Source: Variovorax ginsengisoli
GTDB taxonomy: Bacteria > Pseudomonadota > Gammaproteobacteria > Burkholderiales > Burkholderiaceae_C
Assembly: GCF_030486595.1 (NCBI RefSeq)
Contig: NZ_JAUJZH010000001.1
Span: 1-64,000, forward strand
Length of the DNA stretch: 64,000 nt
Direction: 5' to 3'
Part shown: one piece after another, positions 1 through 9,748 of the stretch
Layout of the letters: every line of letters begins with the position of its first letter
How positions within the stretch are numbered: position 1 is the stretch's first letter
Notes under the pieces: generated by a model
Seen by the model: only the letters and a program-made list of their open reading frames with translations
What the model was told of the DNA's origin: nothing
Database searches by the model: none
Program-made: the position numbers and the translations under genes

Positions 1-1074
1 GATCTTGCGGGATGACGCGTTGATGGAGCCCATGGTGTCGACCACCTGGCTCACCACGCTGCCGCCCTTGACGGCGACTTCGGAAGCCGAGACCGCGAGT
101 TGGTTGGCCTGGCGGGCGTTGTCGGCGTTCTGCTTCACCGTCGAAGTCAGTTCCTCCATCGACGCGGCCGTTTCTTCCAGCGAGCTCGCCTGCTCTTCAG
201 TGCGCGACGACAGATCCTGGTTGCCCGTGGCGATCTGGCTCGAAGCTGTCGCGATCGTGTCGGTGCCGGTGCGCACTTCGCCCACCACCTTCGCGAGACT
301 GTCGTTCATGTCTTTCAGCGCCCGCATCAACTGGCCGGTCTCGTCGCGGCTCTCGATCTCTATGCGCGCGCTGAGGTCGCCGGAAGCCACCGTCCGGGCC
401 ACCTTGACCGCCTTGTCGATCGGCCTCGTGATGCTGCGCGAGATCAGCCACGCGAAGAGACTGCCGATGAGCACCGTCAGCACGCCCAGGGCCAGCGTCA
501 GCGAGAAGCTGCGGGCGTTGGCGGCATCGATGGCGCGGCTCATGTCGTCGATCGCCTGGCGTTCCATCGACAGCAGGTCGAGCACCCGGCTTTCATAAGC
601 CTTCGCGGCTGGCAGGAAAGCGTCCTTGAAGACGCGCTCGGTCTCCGCCGCATTGCCCCCGGCCTTCGCCTTGCCCACCACGTCCTTCGCTGCCTGGTAC
701 TTCGCACGCAGCTCGACGATCGACTTGTAGGTTTGCTTCTCACCGTCGGTGACCAGCAGCGCCTCGACCTTCGCCATGGTTTCGCTGCCCCGCTTGACGC
801 TGTCGGCGATCACTTCGGCAAAGGTCACGGGCAGCGTCTCGTCGGTGGTCTTGGCGATCATCGACGTACGCGCGATGGCCGAATAGGTCAGCACGTACCA
901 GTCGGAGATCAACCGCTCCTTGGCCAGCGGACTCTGCATCATGCGGCGGGTGGCTTCGGCGTTGTTCCGCGCGCTGACCAGGGCCGCGGCGGTCGAAATG
1001 ATCGTCAGGCCCAGAACGATGGCGAAGCCGACGGCGAGGCGTGTTCCGATACGGACGTTGGGCAGGAGGGTCAT
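1..1074 (-). CDS. Methyl-accepting chemotaxis protein, C-terminus cut by window edge
   Basis: Inner-membrane chemoreceptor; 358 codons are visible and the reading frame runs off the left edge. The start at 1074 gives MTLLPNVRIGTRLAVGF, matching the N-termini of the receptors downstream in this block. In order: a first membrane segment (about residues 10-30), a periplasmic four-helix ligand region, a second membrane segment near residue 190, a HAMP linker (SRSITRPID onward), then the start of the cytoplasmic signalling coiled coil ([17 protein letters not shown]). The frame ends at the conserved INASSRKI just before the hairpin tip. It lies 31 bases after cheW, same strand, and is the most distal visible gene of the cluster. 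The ligand cannot be predicted. Confidence 0.93.
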   Translation of the reverse strand, partial: MTLLPNVRIGTRLAVGFAIVLGLTIISTAAALVSARNNAEATRRMMQSPLAKERLISDWYVLTYSAIARTSMIAKTTDETLPVTFAEVIADSVKRGSETMAKVEALLVTDGEKQTYKSIVELRAKYQAAKDVVGKAKAGGNAAETERVFKDAFLPAAKAYESRVLDLLSMERQAIDDMSRAIDAANARSFSLTLALGVLTVLIGSLFAWLISRSITRPIDKAVKVARTVASGDLSARIEIESRDETGQLMRALKDMNDSLAKVVGEVRTGTDTIATASSQIATGNQDLSSRTEEQASSLEETAASMEELTSTVKQNADNARQANQLAVSASEVAVKGGSVVSQVVDTMGSINASSRKI

Positions 1075-1105
1075 GGTGGTACTCGACGCAAAAAAGAGGT
1101 TGGTT

Positions 1106-1618
1106 TCAGGCCGCGACGGCTTCGATCAGGCCCATCTCGTCGCTGGACATCAGGCGGTCGATGTCGACCAGGATCAGCATCCGCTCTTCGAGCGTGCCCA
1201 GCCCGATCAGGTAGTCGGTGTCCAGCACCGAGCCCATCGCCGGCGCCGGCTTGATCTGCTCCGGCGTCAAGGTGATCACGTCCGACACGCTGTCGACCAC
1301 CATCCCGACCACCCGGCCGCCGATGCTCAGCACGATCACCACCGTGAACTGGTCGTAGCTCGGCGTGCCGAGCGCGAACTTGATCCGCATGTCGATGATC
1401 GGAACGATGATCCCGCGCAGGTTCACCACCCCCTTGATGTAGTCCGGCGCGTTCGCGATCCGGGTCACCGCGTCGTAGCCGCGCAGCTCCTGCACCTTCT
1501 GGATGTCGATGCCGTATTCCTCCGCGCCCAGCGTGAAGGAGAGGAACTCGAGCGGCTTGTCCGCGCGTGCCGGGTTCGCCACGCCATCGGCGGCGGGCTT
1601 CGATTGAACTGTGCTCAT
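1106..1618 (-). CDS. cheW: Chemotaxis coupling protein CheW (copy 1)
   Basis: Scaffold protein joining chemoreceptor tips to the CheA kinase. 170 residues, the normal CheW length, in a single CheW domain: [12 protein letters not shown], then [15 protein letters not shown], then [10 protein letters not shown]. Residues from about 29 to the end of the domain match the second cheW (8207-8722) except for one D/E change; only the N-terminal 25 residues and the last few differ. The DNA is almost identical too, including third positions. It sits between the Aer-like receptor (15 bases upstream) and the truncated receptor (31 bases downstream), so it is probably in the same transcript. Confidence 0.97.
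   Translation of the reverse strand: MSTVQSKPAADGVANPARADKPLEFLSFTLGAEEYGIDIQKVQELRGYDAVTRIANAPDYIKGVVNLRGIIVPIIDMRIKFALGTPSYDQFTVVIVLSIGGRVVGMVVDSVSDVITLTPEQIKPAPAMGSVLDTDYLIGLGTLEERMLILVDIDRLMSSDEMGLIEAVAA
1185..1531 (+). repeat. Long direct repeat in cheW, copy 1 (347 bp)
   Basis: Read by eye as identical base for base to 8286-8632, offset 7101, same orientation. Differences appear just outside (1184 C versus 8285 T; 1532 C versus 8633 G). Lies inside the cheW coding region. Confidence 0.9.
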
Positions 1619-1633
1619 CTTGTCGACTCCTGT

Positions 1634-3217
1634 TTAAGACTTGAAAACACTCACTGCATGAACCAGGCTTTCGGCCTGCTCCTGCAGCGACTGCGCCGCG
1701 GCGGAGGCTTCCTCCACCAGCGCCGCGTTTTGCTGGGTGACCTGGTCCATCTGCGTGATGGCCTGGTTGATCTGCTCGATGCCCGAGGTCTGCTCCTGGC
1801 TGGCGGTCGTGATCTCGCCCATGATGTCGGTCACCCGCTTGACGCTGCCGACGATCTCCTCCATGGTCTTCCCGGCTTCACCGACCAGCGCGCTGCCGGC
1901 ATCGACCTTGCCCACCGAGTCGTCGATGAGGCCCTTGATCTCCTTGGCGGCCGAGGCCGAGCGCTGCGCGAGGCCGCGCACCTCGGCGGCGACGACGGCG
2001 AAGCCCTTGCCCTGTTCTCCGGCGCGTGCGGCTTCCACCGCCGCGTTCAGCGCCAGGATGTTGGTCTGGAAGGCAATGCCGTCGATCACGCCGATGATGT
2101 CGACGATCTTGCGGGAAGAAGCGTTGATGGAGGCCATGGTGTCGACGACCTGGCCGACGACTTCTCCGCCCTTCACCGCGACCTCGGAGGCCGACACCGC
2201 CAGTTGGTTGGCCTGGCGCGCGTTGTCCGCGTTTTGCTTGACGGTGCTGGTGAGCTGCTCCATGGACGCCGCGGTCTGCTCCAGCGAGCTGGCCTGCTGC
2301 TCGGTGCGCGACGACAGATCCTGGTTGCCGCTGGCGATCTGGCCGGACGTCGTCATCACGCCGGTGACGTTGCTGCCGACGTCGGCGACGATCGCGAGAA
2401 AGTTGGCGCTCATCTGGTTCAACGCGCGCAGCAGGCTCTTGGTCTCGTCCTGCGGCCGGATCTCGAACTTGGCCAATGCGCCGCCCGCGATCGCCTGCGC
2501 CACGCCCACCGCCTGCTCCAGCGGCCGGAAGATGGTGCGGCTCATGAACCACCCGAAGCCGATCCATGCGAGTGCGCTGCCGACGGTCGCGGCGGCCAGC
2601 AGGCCGGGGAGCCAGCCGGCGGCGGAGGCGGACGCGAGACGCGTGGCCTCGACCCAGCCGACGGCGCCGATGCCCACCGAGAGCACGGCCGCGGTCGACG
2701 TCGCTGCGATCACGCGGCTGCGGATCGGCAGGCGACGCAGGCCGCCCATCGGGTCCGACCATCCCTTGCGGACCACCTCGCCCTGGCGGATCGACACGCC
2801 CCGGGCCAGGCCCTCGCGCATGCTTCGATAGAGCGCGTCGGCTTCATCGACATCCGACCGTTCGGGCTTGCTGCGAACCGACATGTAGCCTTCGGCGACT
2901 CCGTTGCGGCGGATCGGCGTCACGTTCGCCTGCACCCAGTAGAAGTCGCCGTTCTTGCGACGGTTCTTGACGAATCCGGTCCATGGCAGGCCGCGTCCCA
3001 ACGTGTCCCACATGTCGGCGAAGGCCTCGGGCGGCATGTCCGGATGCCGGACGATGTTGTGGGCCTTGCCCATCAGCTCTTCGAGCGTGTAGCCGCTGAC
3101 CTCCACGAAGGTCGGGTTGACGTAGGTGATGCGCCCCTTCAGATCGGTGCGCGACACCAGCGCCGCGTCTTGCCGCAATGGGTATTCCTGGTCGGTGATG
3201 GGTAGATTGACGCGCAT
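1634..3217 (-). CDS. aer: PAS-containing energy/redox receptor, Aer-like
   Basis: Chemoreceptor predicted to sense redox or energy state internally. 527 residues. The N-terminal 120 residues are a PAS domain with Aer hallmarks ([32 protein letters not shown]), which bind FAD in E. coli Aer. A hydrophobic hairpin at about 165-225 anchors it without a periplasmic domain. A HAMP-like linker and the MCP signalling domain follow ([24 protein letters not shown] near the end). It ends in SVFKS with no CheR/CheB tethering pentapeptide, as for E. coli Aer. Its start lies 6 bases after the stop of the upstream receptor, so translation is probably coupled. FAD binding is inferred from similarity. Confidence 0.92.
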   Translation of the reverse strand: MRVNLPITDQEYPLRQDAALVSRTDLKGRITYVNPTFVEVSGYTLEELMGKAHNIVRHPDMPPEAFADMWDTLGRGLPWTGFVKNRRKNGDFYWVQANVTPIRRNGVAEGYMSVRSKPERSDVDEADALYRSMREGLARGVSIRQGEVVRKGWSDPMGGLRRLPIRSRVIAATSTAAVLSVGIGAVGWVEATRLASASAAGWLPGLLAAATVGSALAWIGFGWFMSRTIFRPLEQAVGVAQAIAGGALAKFEIRPQDETKSLLRALNQMSANFLAIVADVGSNVTGVMTTSGQIASGNQDLSSRTEQQASSLEQTAASMEQLTSTVKQNADNARQANQLAVSASEVAVKGGEVVGQVVDTMASINASSRKIVDIIGVIDGIAFQTNILALNAAVEAARAGEQGKGFAVVAAEVRGLAQRSASAAKEIKGLIDDSVGKVDAGSALVGEAGKTMEEIVGSVKRVTDIMGEITTASQEQTSGIEQINQAITQMDQVTQQNAALVEEASAAAQSLQEQAESLVHAVSVFKS

Positions 3218-3223
3218 GCTCTC

Positions 3224-4786
3224 TCAGTGCTTTTCGGATTCGGATTCAAGCCTGAACATGCTCACGACTTGCGACAGGCTTCCGGCCTGCTCCTGCAGCG
3301 ACCCGGCAGCGGCCGCGGCCTCTTCCACCAGCGCCGCGTTCTGCTGCGTCACCTGGTCCATCTGCGTGATCGCCTGGTTGATCTGCTCGATGCCGGAGGT
3401 CTGTTCCTGGCTGGCCGCCGTGATCTCGCCCATGATGTCGGTCACCCGCTTGACGCTGTCGACGATCTCTTCCATCGTGCGACCCGCCTCCGCCACCTGC
3501 TTGCTGCCTTCCTCGACCTTCTCCACCGAGTCGCCGATCAGGGTCTTGATCTCCTTGGCCGCCGCCGCCGAGCGCTGCGCCAGGCTGCGCACTTCCGACG
3601 CCACCACCGCGAAGCCACGGCCCTGCTCGCCGGCGCGAGCGGCTTCCACCGCCGCATTCAACGCCAGGATGTTCGTCTGGAAGGCGATGCCGTCGATCAC
3701 GCCGATGATGTCCACGATCTTGCGCGACGAGGCGTTGATCGAGCCCATGGTGTCGACCACCTGGCTCACCACGCTGCCACCCTTGACTGCCACTTCGGAA
3801 GCCGAGACCGCGAGTTGATTGGCCTGCCGTGCGTTGTCGGCGTTCTGCTTCACCGTCGAAGTCAGTTCCTCCATCGACGCGGCCGTTTCCTCCAGCGAAC
3901 TCGCCTGCTCTTCGGTGCGCGACGACAGGTCCTGGTTGCCCGTGGCGATCTGGCTCGAAGCCGTCGCGATCGTGTCGGTGCCCGTGCGGACTTCGCCCAC
4001 CACCTTCGCGAGGCTGTCGTTCATGTTCTTCAGCGCCTGCATGAGCTGGCCGGTTTCGTCGCGGCTCCCGATCTCGATGTGGCTGGCGAGATTGCCGTCC
4101 GCCACGGTCTCCGCCACTTTCACGGCCTCGCCCAACGGGTGGACGATGCCGACCGTCAGCCGCCAGGCGAACAGCCCGCCGACCGCCAATGCAACGATCG
4201 ACAGCACGATCATCGACATCCGGCCGGTGTCGTGCTCCTTCGCGATCGCCTGGGCCGACGCGTCGATCAACCCGCGTTCATGCACCGACAGCGCATCGAC
4301 GGCCTTTCCATAGTTCGCCAGCGCCGTCGTGAACTGGTTGTCGGCCAGTTTGTTGGCACCGTCCGCGTCGTTCGCCGCCTTGAGCTTGTTGAGCGTCGCG
4401 AGCAGTTCGAGCACCACGCGGCGTGCCTCGGCCACGTCGCCGTAGAGCTTCTTTTCCTCGGGCGAGACCAGCAGCGCCTCGAGCTTCTTCTGCAGCGGAT
4501 TGATGAGTGCCTGGCCGCCGCCGAGTTCCTTCTTGAAATAAGCTTCAGTGGCGGGATCGCTGGCCTTCACGATCGCAAAAGTCCGCACGATGTTGGCCGC
4601 CAGCAAGGTCGACCATTCACCGACCATGCGCTCCTTGACCAAGGTCTTCTCGACCATCTCTTCGGTGGCGTTGCCCACGTTGGCCAGCCGCAGCATGCCG
4701 GTGGCCGAAAGAAGGGCCATCAGCACCAGCATGGCGGCGAAGCCGATGCCCAGGCGGGTGCCGATCTTCAGATTCTTCATACTCAT
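3224..4786 (-). CDS. Methyl-accepting chemotaxis protein (Tsr/Tar type)
   Basis: Transmembrane chemoreceptor, 520 residues from the start at 4786 ([12 protein letters not shown]). This start has GAGGAAG six bases upstream; the frame is open to 4801. In order: membrane segment (about 15-35), periplasmic four-helix sensor domain, second membrane segment near 195, HAMP ([17 protein letters not shown]) and a long cytoplasmic signalling domain with conserved tip [20 protein letters not shown]. It ends in [10 protein letters not shown] and lacks a W-x-x-F tether. The signalling half is nearly identical to that of the gene upstream, pointing to tandem duplication or gene conversion. The ligand is unknown. 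Confidence 0.95.
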   Translation of the reverse strand: MSMKNLKIGTRLGIGFAAMLVLMALLSATGMLRLANVGNATEEMVEKTLVKERMVGEWSTLLAANIVRTFAIVKASDPATEAYFKKELGGGQALINPLQKKLEALLVSPEEKKLYGDVAEARRVVLELLATLNKLKAANDADGANKLADNQFTTALANYGKAVDALSVHERGLIDASAQAIAKEHDTGRMSMIVLSIVALAVGGLFAWRLTVGIVHPLGEAVKVAETVADGNLASHIEIGSRDETGQLMQALKNMNDSLAKVVGEVRTGTDTIATASSQIATGNQDLSSRTEEQASSLEETAASMEELTSTVKQNADNARQANQLAVSASEVAVKGGSVVSQVVDTMGSINASSRKIVDIIGVIDGIAFQTNILALNAAVEAARAGEQGRGFAVVASEVRSLAQRSAAAAKEIKTLIGDSVEKVEEGSKQVAEAGRTMEEIVDSVKRVTDIMGEITAASQEQTSGIEQINQAITQMDQVTQQNAALVEEAAAAAGSLQEQAGSLSQVVSMFRLESESEKH

Positions 4787-4856
4787 CACACACTTCCTCA
4801 CTTCATCGAACGATTGGATCGGCGTCGAAACGCCGCGGGTCTTGTCGTATGCCGGC

Positions 4857-6425
4857 TCAGCTGGCCCGCCCGTCGGACGGATTCATCTTGAAGACGCTCA
4901 CCACCTGCGACAGGTTGCCGGCCTGCTCCTGAAGCGACTGCGCCGCTGCCGAGGCCTCTTCGACCAGTGCCGCGTTCTGCTGGGTCACCTGGTCCATCTG
5001 CGTGATCGCCTGGTTGATCTGCTCGATGCCGGAGGTCTGCTCCTGGCTGGCCGCCGTGATCTCGCCCATGATGTCGGTCACCCGCTTGACGCTGTCGACG
5101 ATCTCTTCCATCGTCTTGCCGGCCTCCGCCACCTGCTTGCTGCCTTCCTCGACCTTCTCCACCGAGTCGCCGATCAGGGTCTTGATCTCCTTGGCCGCCG
5201 CCGCCGAGCGCTGCGCCAGGCTGCGCACTTCCGACGCCACCACCGCGAAGCCACGGCCCTGCTCGCCGGCGCGTGCGGCTTCCACCGCCGCGTTCAACGC
5301 CAGGATGTTGGTCTGGAACGCGATGCCGTCGATCACGCCGATGATGTCCACGATCTTGCGGGATGACGCGTTGATGGAGCCCATGGTGTCGACCACCTGG
5401 CTCACCACGCTGCCGCCCTTGACGGCGACTTCGGAAGCCGAGACCGCGAGTTGGTTGGCCTGGCGGGCGTTGTCGGCGTTCTGCTTCACCGTCGAAGTCA
5501 GTTCTTCCATCGACGCGGCCGTTTCTTCCAGCGAGCTCGCTTGCTCTTCGGTTCGCGACGACAGGTCCTGGTTGCCCGTGGCGATCTGGCCCGAGGCCGT
5601 CGCGATCGTGTCGGTGCCGGTGCGGACTTCGCCCACGATCTTCACCAGGCTGTTGTTCATCTCCTTGAGCGCCTGCATCAGCTGGCCGGTTTCGTCCTTC
5701 GAGGCCACGTGGATGCGCGAGCTGATGTCGCCTGCGGCGACGGTCTCGGCCACCTTCACGGCTTCACCGATCGGCCGCGTGATCGATCGCGTGATGAACC
5801 AGGCAATCGCAGCGCCCAGCAGCACGGCCATCAGGCCGAGGCCCAGCATCAGGCCGCGTGCACGCTGGTACTCGGCGGCCGCGGCGGCATTCGCCTCTTC
5901 GGCCCGCCGGGTCTGGTAGTCGATCATCGCGTCCACCGAGGCCAGCGTGGCGCGCACGGCGGGAGCGAACTTCTTCATCAGGAGTTCGGTCGCTTCGACG
6001 TTCTTGTTCTGCTGCGCCAGTTCGATCAGCTGGGCGCTCAGGGGCGCGGCCACCGCCAGCGTCTCGTCGATCCTGGCCAGGAAGGCCTTGCCTTCCGGGC
6101 GCACGACGATCTTGGCGAGCGCCGTCTTGGTCTCGGTAAACAGTTCGCGCGCCGATCCGATCTTCTTCATCTGTTCGCGCATCGCGGCTTCGTCGGTCAG
6201 CAGCACCAGTTCGGTGCCGAAGCCGGCGATGTCGCGAATCGAATCGAGCATCTTGTTGGCCAGCGCCACCTTGACATTGTTGTCATGGACCATGCTGTCG
6301 AGGCGCGCCCGGATGCCGCCGAGGGAGTTCAGGCCGAGTGCGACGATCGCCGCCAGGAACAGCAGAACGACGGCGAAGCCCATGCCCAGGCGGGTGCCGA
6401 TTTTCAGATTGGAAAGCGCGTTCAT
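4857..6425 (-). CDS. Methyl-accepting chemotaxis protein
   Basis: Transmembrane chemoreceptor, 522 residues. The start at 6425 ([17 protein letters not shown]) is chosen because it aligns with the paralogues; the frame is open to 6611 but that extension is arginine-rich and not receptor-like. It has membrane segments near 15-35 and 190-212, a periplasmic domain between, HAMP ([16 protein letters not shown]) and the MCP signalling domain, ending [11 protein letters not shown] with no tethering pentapeptide. Bases 5352-5504 are identical to window bases 1-153 in the truncated receptor. It lies 40 bases after the next upstream receptor; 70 bases separate it from the one downstream. Confidence 0.95.
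   Translation of the reverse strand: MNALSNLKIGTRLGMGFAVVLLFLAAIVALGLNSLGGIRARLDSMVHDNNVKVALANKMLDSIRDIAGFGTELVLLTDEAAMREQMKKIGSARELFTETKTALAKIVVRPEGKAFLARIDETLAVAAPLSAQLIELAQQNKNVEATELLMKKFAPAVRATLASVDAMIDYQTRRAEEANAAAAAEYQRARGLMLGLGLMAVLLGAAIAWFITRSITRPIGEAVKVAETVAAGDISSRIHVASKDETGQLMQALKEMNNSLVKIVGEVRTGTDTIATASGQIATGNQDLSSRTEEQASSLEETAASMEELTSTVKQNADNARQANQLAVSASEVAVKGGSVVSQVVDTMGSINASSRKIVDIIGVIDGIAFQTNILALNAAVEAARAGEQGRGFAVVASEVRSLAQRSAAAAKEIKTLIGDSVEKVEEGSKQVAEAGKTMEEIVDSVKRVTDIMGEITAASQEQTSGIEQINQAITQMDQVTQQNAALVEEASAAAQSLQEQAGNLSQVVSVFKMNPSDGRAS
5352..5504 (+). repeat. Exact 153-bp repeat of receptor signalling domain
   Basis: Identical to window bases 1-153 and diverging at the next base. 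The true repeat probably extends past the left edge. Encodes part of the conserved signalling helices of two chemoreceptors. Confidence 0.88.
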
Positions 6426-6465
6426 GGTGGTGGCAACAAGGTGTCCTGGAGTAGATGTGAGGGTT

Positions 6466-8169
6466 TCAGAATTCGGTCCAGTCGCCCGCGGCCGCGCTGG
6501 CCGTCGCCGGCGCAGGCGCCGGCTTCGAACGGGCGGGGGCCGGAGCCGGTGATGGCCTGGATGGCGCCCGGCTCGGCGCAGCTGCCGCGACAGGCGTGCG
6601 GGCAGACGCAACGACCGCTGCCGGCCCGCCGTCGTCGAGCTTGAAAGTGCCGACGATCTGCGACAGGTTGCCGGCCTGCTCCTGCAGCGATGCGGCAGCC
6701 GCCGCGGCCTCTTCGACCAGCGCCGCGTTCTGCTGCGTCACCTGGTCCATCTGCGTGATCGCCTGGTTGATCTGCTCGATGCCCGAGGTCTGCTCCTGGC
6801 TCGCCGCCGTGATCTCGCCCATGATGTCGGTCACCCGCTTCACGCTGCCCACGATCTCTTCCATCGTGTGGCCCGCCTCGGCCACCAGTGCGCTGCCCGC
6901 GCCCACCTTGCCCACCGAGTCGTCGATCAGGCCCTTGATCTCCTTGGCCGCCGCCGCCGAGCGCTGCGCCAGGCTGCGCACTTCCGACGCCACCACCGCG
7001 AAGCCGCGGCCCTGCTCGCCGGCGCGTGCGGCTTCCACCGCCGCGTTCAACGCCAGGATGTTGGTCTGGAACGCGATGCCGTCGATCACGCCGATGATGT
7101 CCACGATCTTCTTCGACGAGGCGTTGATCGACGCCATCGTGTCCACCACCTGGCTCACGACTTCGCCGCCCTTCACCGCCACTTCGGAGGCCGAAGCCGC
7201 GAGTTGATTGGCCTGGCGCGCGTTGTCGGCGTTTTGCTTGACGGTGCTGGTGAGTTCTTCCATCGAGGCGGCCGTTTCCTCCAGCGAGCTCGCCTGTTCT
7301 TCGGTGCGCGACGACAGGTCCTGGTTGCCCGCCGCGATCTGCCCCGAGGCGGTCACGATCGAATCGGTCGCGGTCTTGATGCGCCCGACCAGGTCGGTCA
7401 AGGTGTCTTCCATCTCGCCCATGCCGCGCAGCAGCCTGCCGAAGTCGCCGCCGCGATCGGTCTCGAACTCCTGGCTGAGGTCACCCGAGGCCACGGTGTC
7501 GGCGATCAGCAGCGCCTCGTCGATCGGCTGCACGATGCTGCGCGTCAGCAACCAGGCCAGGACCGATCCGAGCGCCAGCGCGATCGCCGCCAGCACCAGC
7601 AGGTTGACGCGGCCCGAGCGGTAGAGTGCATCGATCGCGTCGGCCGACTTGTCGATCTGTGCCCGTTCATGCGCCAGGATGGCGCGGATGCTGGCGTCGT
7701 AGCTGTCGAGCGTCGGCACCAGCTTGTCCCTGGCGATGCGCATCGCCTCGTCGCGCTGGCCACCGGCCTTGAGCTTGAGCAGCATGCTGCGCAGCTCGAT
7801 GTAGTCGGCACGCTTCTTCTTGATGTCGGCGACCAGCGCGGTTTCTTCCGGCGTGTCCAGCATCTCCTCGAGTTGCTTTTGCGTCTCGGAGATCGTGACG
7901 CTGATCTTGCTCATGCCCTTCTGCAGGTAGTCCTGCACCTGCGGGTCGTCGGTGTTCAGCAGCGCATAGGTCCGCACGCTGTTGGTGCTGGTGCCCAGCA
8001 GCCAGCCCGCCGCCAGGCGCTCCTTGGCGAGCGAACGATTCGACATCTCGTGGGTCGCATCGCCGACCGCCTGCAGCCGCAGCACGCCGATGCCGGCGAT
8101 GGCGGCCACCAGGGCCAGGATCACGGCGAACCCGCCACCCAACCGGGTGCCGATCTTCCAGTCTTTCAT
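6466..8169 (-). CDS. Methyl-accepting chemotaxis protein with C-terminal CheR/CheB tether
   Basis: Transmembrane chemoreceptor, 567 residues, starting [16 protein letters not shown] with a GGAGA site upstream. Layout: membrane segment, periplasmic four-helix sensor, membrane segment near 190-210, HAMP, signalling domain, then a tail of about 45 residues rich in Ala and Pro ending in DWTEF. That terminus fits the x-W-x-x-F pentapeptide by which E. coli Tar and Tsr (NWETF/NWESF) dock the methyltransferase CheR and methylesterase CheB. It is the only one of the four receptors with a visible C-terminus to carry it. It lies 37 bases after cheW copy 2 and is the first receptor of the probable operon. 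Confidence 0.95.
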   Translation of the reverse strand: MKDWKIGTRLGGGFAVILALVAAIAGIGVLRLQAVGDATHEMSNRSLAKERLAAGWLLGTSTNSVRTYALLNTDDPQVQDYLQKGMSKISVTISETQKQLEEMLDTPEETALVADIKKKRADYIELRSMLLKLKAGGQRDEAMRIARDKLVPTLDSYDASIRAILAHERAQIDKSADAIDALYRSGRVNLLVLAAIALALGSVLAWLLTRSIVQPIDEALLIADTVASGDLSQEFETDRGGDFGRLLRGMGEMEDTLTDLVGRIKTATDSIVTASGQIAAGNQDLSSRTEEQASSLEETAASMEELTSTVKQNADNARQANQLAASASEVAVKGGEVVSQVVDTMASINASSKKIVDIIGVIDGIAFQTNILALNAAVEAARAGEQGRGFAVVASEVRSLAQRSAAAAKEIKGLIDDSVGKVGAGSALVAEAGHTMEEIVGSVKRVTDIMGEITAASQEQTSGIEQINQAITQMDQVTQQNAALVEEAAAAAASLQEQAGNLSQIVGTFKLDDGGPAAVVASARTPVAAAAPSRAPSRPSPAPAPARSKPAPAPATASAAAGDWTEF

Positions 8170-8206
8170 TGCGTCTCCGATTGCTTCGTTGTTCTAGATG
8201 ACCGCT

Positions 8207-8722
8207 TCAGGCCGCCAACTTCTCGATCAGCCCCATGTCGTCGCTGGACATCAGGCGGTCGATGTCGACCAGGATCAGCATCCGTTCTTCGAGCGTGCCC
8301 AGCCCGATCAGGTAGTCGGTGTCCAGCACCGAGCCCATCGCCGGCGCCGGCTTGATCTGCTCCGGCGTCAAGGTGATCACGTCCGACACGCTGTCGACCA
8401 CCATCCCGACCACCCGGCCGCCGATGCTCAGCACGATCACCACCGTGAACTGGTCGTAGCTCGGCGTGCCGAGCGCGAACTTGATCCGCATGTCGATGAT
8501 CGGAACGATGATCCCGCGCAGGTTCACCACCCCCTTGATGTAGTCCGGCGCGTTCGCGATCCGGGTCACCGCGTCGTAGCCGCGCAGCTCCTGCACCTTC
8601 TGGATGTCGATGCCGTATTCCTCCGCGCCCAGGGTGAAGGTGACGACCTCCAGGCGGTTCGCGTTCGCAATCGCGGCGGCAGTGCCGGCCGCATGGGATG
8701 GAGGGCTCGAGATCTCTGCCAT
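8207..8722 (-). CDS. cheW: Chemotaxis coupling protein CheW (copy 2)
   Basis: 171-residue CheA-receptor scaffold with one CheW domain ([15 protein letters not shown] to [15 protein letters not shown]). Its core matches the other cheW (1106-1618) except for one residue. The N-terminal 25 residues, rich in Ala and Ser, are unrelated between the copies. It is the first gene of the chemotaxis block, 49 bases after the flgJ stop, so the block may be read through from the flagellar operon or from its own promoter; a FliA-like -10 lies at 8762-8769. Two cheW genes among receptors could feed one array or two different CheA complexes; no cheA is in the window. Confidence 0.97.
   Translation of the reverse strand: MAEISSPPSHAAGTAAAIANANRLEVVTFTLGAEEYGIDIQKVQELRGYDAVTRIANAPDYIKGVVNLRGIIVPIIDMRIKFALGTPSYDQFTVVIVLSIGGRVVGMVVDSVSDVITLTPEQIKPAPAMGSVLDTDYLIGLGTLEERMLILVDIDRLMSSDDMGLIEKLAA
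8286..8632 (+). repeat. Long direct repeat in cheW, copy 2 (347 bp)
   Basis: Partner of 1185-1531. The pair brackets four receptor genes, so recombination between the copies would delete about 7.1 kb. Confidence 0.9.
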
Positions 8723-8761
8723 GGGGTTCCTTGGAGTCGGATGGATAAGTTGTCTGGATGG

Positions 8762-8769
8762 ATATCGGC
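8762..8769 (-). promoter_or_regulatory. Candidate FliA (sigma-28) -10 box upstream of cheW copy 2
   Basis: On the minus strand these bases read GCCGATAT, the same -10 as the flgM promoter in this window, 39 bases upstream of the cheW start. The matching -35 is poor: no TAAA at the expected distance, only GAAA with a short 11-base spacing. The site may be chance; expression of the block could instead come from readthrough out of flgJ. Confidence 0.3.
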
Positions 8770-8771
8770 AG

Positions 8772-9740
8772 TCAGCCGAATTTCTGCATGATGCGAACCA
8801 GTTTTTGTCCGTATTGCGGATCGGTGGCGTAGCCCGCGCGCTGCAGGCCGTGCGCGGCTTCAGTCGGGTCGTCGGTCGCCAGCACGTTGGCGTAGCGCGG
8901 GTTGCGCGTCATGAAGCGTGCGTAGTCGGTGAAGGCCTCTTCATAGGAGCCGTAGGCCCTGAACTTGGCGCGGATGCGCTGCGGCTCGCCGTCCACGTAC
9001 TCGGTGGTGGTGGTCTCGACCACCGGCCCCTGCCAGCCGCGGTCGGCCTTGATGCCGAACAGGTTGAAGCTCTGGGTGCCGTCATCGGCGCGGATCTCGC
9101 GCTTGCCCCAGCCCGATTCGAGTGCCGCCTGGGCCAGAATCAGCGGCGCCGGCACGCCGCTGGCGGCGCTCGCCGCCTGCGCCGAGGCACCCATGCGGTT
9201 GACGAAGCTGTCGACATGGCCCTGCAGGTTGGCCACGGCGCCGGCCGCGCCGCCCGAACGGTCGTTGTTGACCTGGTAGGCGCTCAGGTCGACGCGGCTG
9301 GACGGCGCCGAGCCGATCGGGATGCCCGCCTGCGGCGACAGCGGCAGGCCACCGCGCGGCGCCAGCGACATGCCCGCCGGGTTCGGCTCGCGTTCGTCGG
9401 TGCCGGCAGCCGCCGAGCGCTGCAACTGCGCCAGCATCGCCTCGGCCAGCCCCAGTCCCCGGCCGGAGAGGTTCTGCGACAGCTGCTGGTCCAGCATCGA
9501 GGTGTAGATCTTCTCGTTCTGGCCGTCGAGCAGGCCGCTGGAAGGCGTCGCCTCCCGCATGCTCTTCAGCACCATGTTCATGAACATGGCCTCGAACTGC
9601 CGCGAGACCTGCTTGAGGCCTTCTTCGGGCGAGGCGCGCACGGTGCGCCGCAGGGCGTCGACGCCCTGGACGTCGAGCGCGAAGCGCTGGTCGAGCGCAC
9701 CGGCGCGATCGACCCCTGTGTTGGCTGCGGAAATCGCCAT
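8772..9740 (-). CDS. flgJ: Flagellar rod assembly protein/peptidoglycan hydrolase FlgJ
   Basis: Bifunctional periplasmic protein. The N-terminal 110 residues are the rod-cap domain ([23 protein letters not shown]). The C-terminal half, about 165-322, is a glucosaminidase-type muramidase that opens the cell wall for the rod ([19 protein letters not shown], with the likely catalytic Glu in ALESGWG). 322 residues, normal for the two-domain beta/gammaproteobacterial form. Start 9740 ([14 protein letters not shown]) lies 8 bases after the flgI stop; the longer open frame upstream is flgI read in another frame. Last gene of flgBCDEFGHIJ. Confidence 0.97.
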   Translation of the reverse strand: MAISAANTGVDRAGALDQRFALDVQGVDALRRTVRASPEEGLKQVSRQFEAMFMNMVLKSMREATPSSGLLDGQNEKIYTSMLDQQLSQNLSGRGLGLAEAMLAQLQRSAAAGTDEREPNPAGMSLAPRGGLPLSPQAGIPIGSAPSSRVDLSAYQVNNDRSGGAAGAVANLQGHVDSFVNRMGASAQAASAASGVPAPLILAQAALESGWGKREIRADDGTQSFNLFGIKADRGWQGPVVETTTTEYVDGEPQRIRAKFRAYGSYEEAFTDYARFMTRNPRYANVLATDDPTEAAHGLQRAGYATDPQYGQKLVRIMQKFG

Positions 9741-9748
9741 GCCGGGCC

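Noticed and set aside
920-3205. 761-codon plus-strand open frame over the cheW/Aer region
   Set aside because: Antisense to cheW and the Aer-like receptor; similar frames recur opposite every receptor because their DNA is repeated.
1-8722. Receptor tandem as a recent mobile or phage insertion
   Set aside because: No integrase, attachment site or composition change; the repeats are explained by shared MCP and CheW domains.
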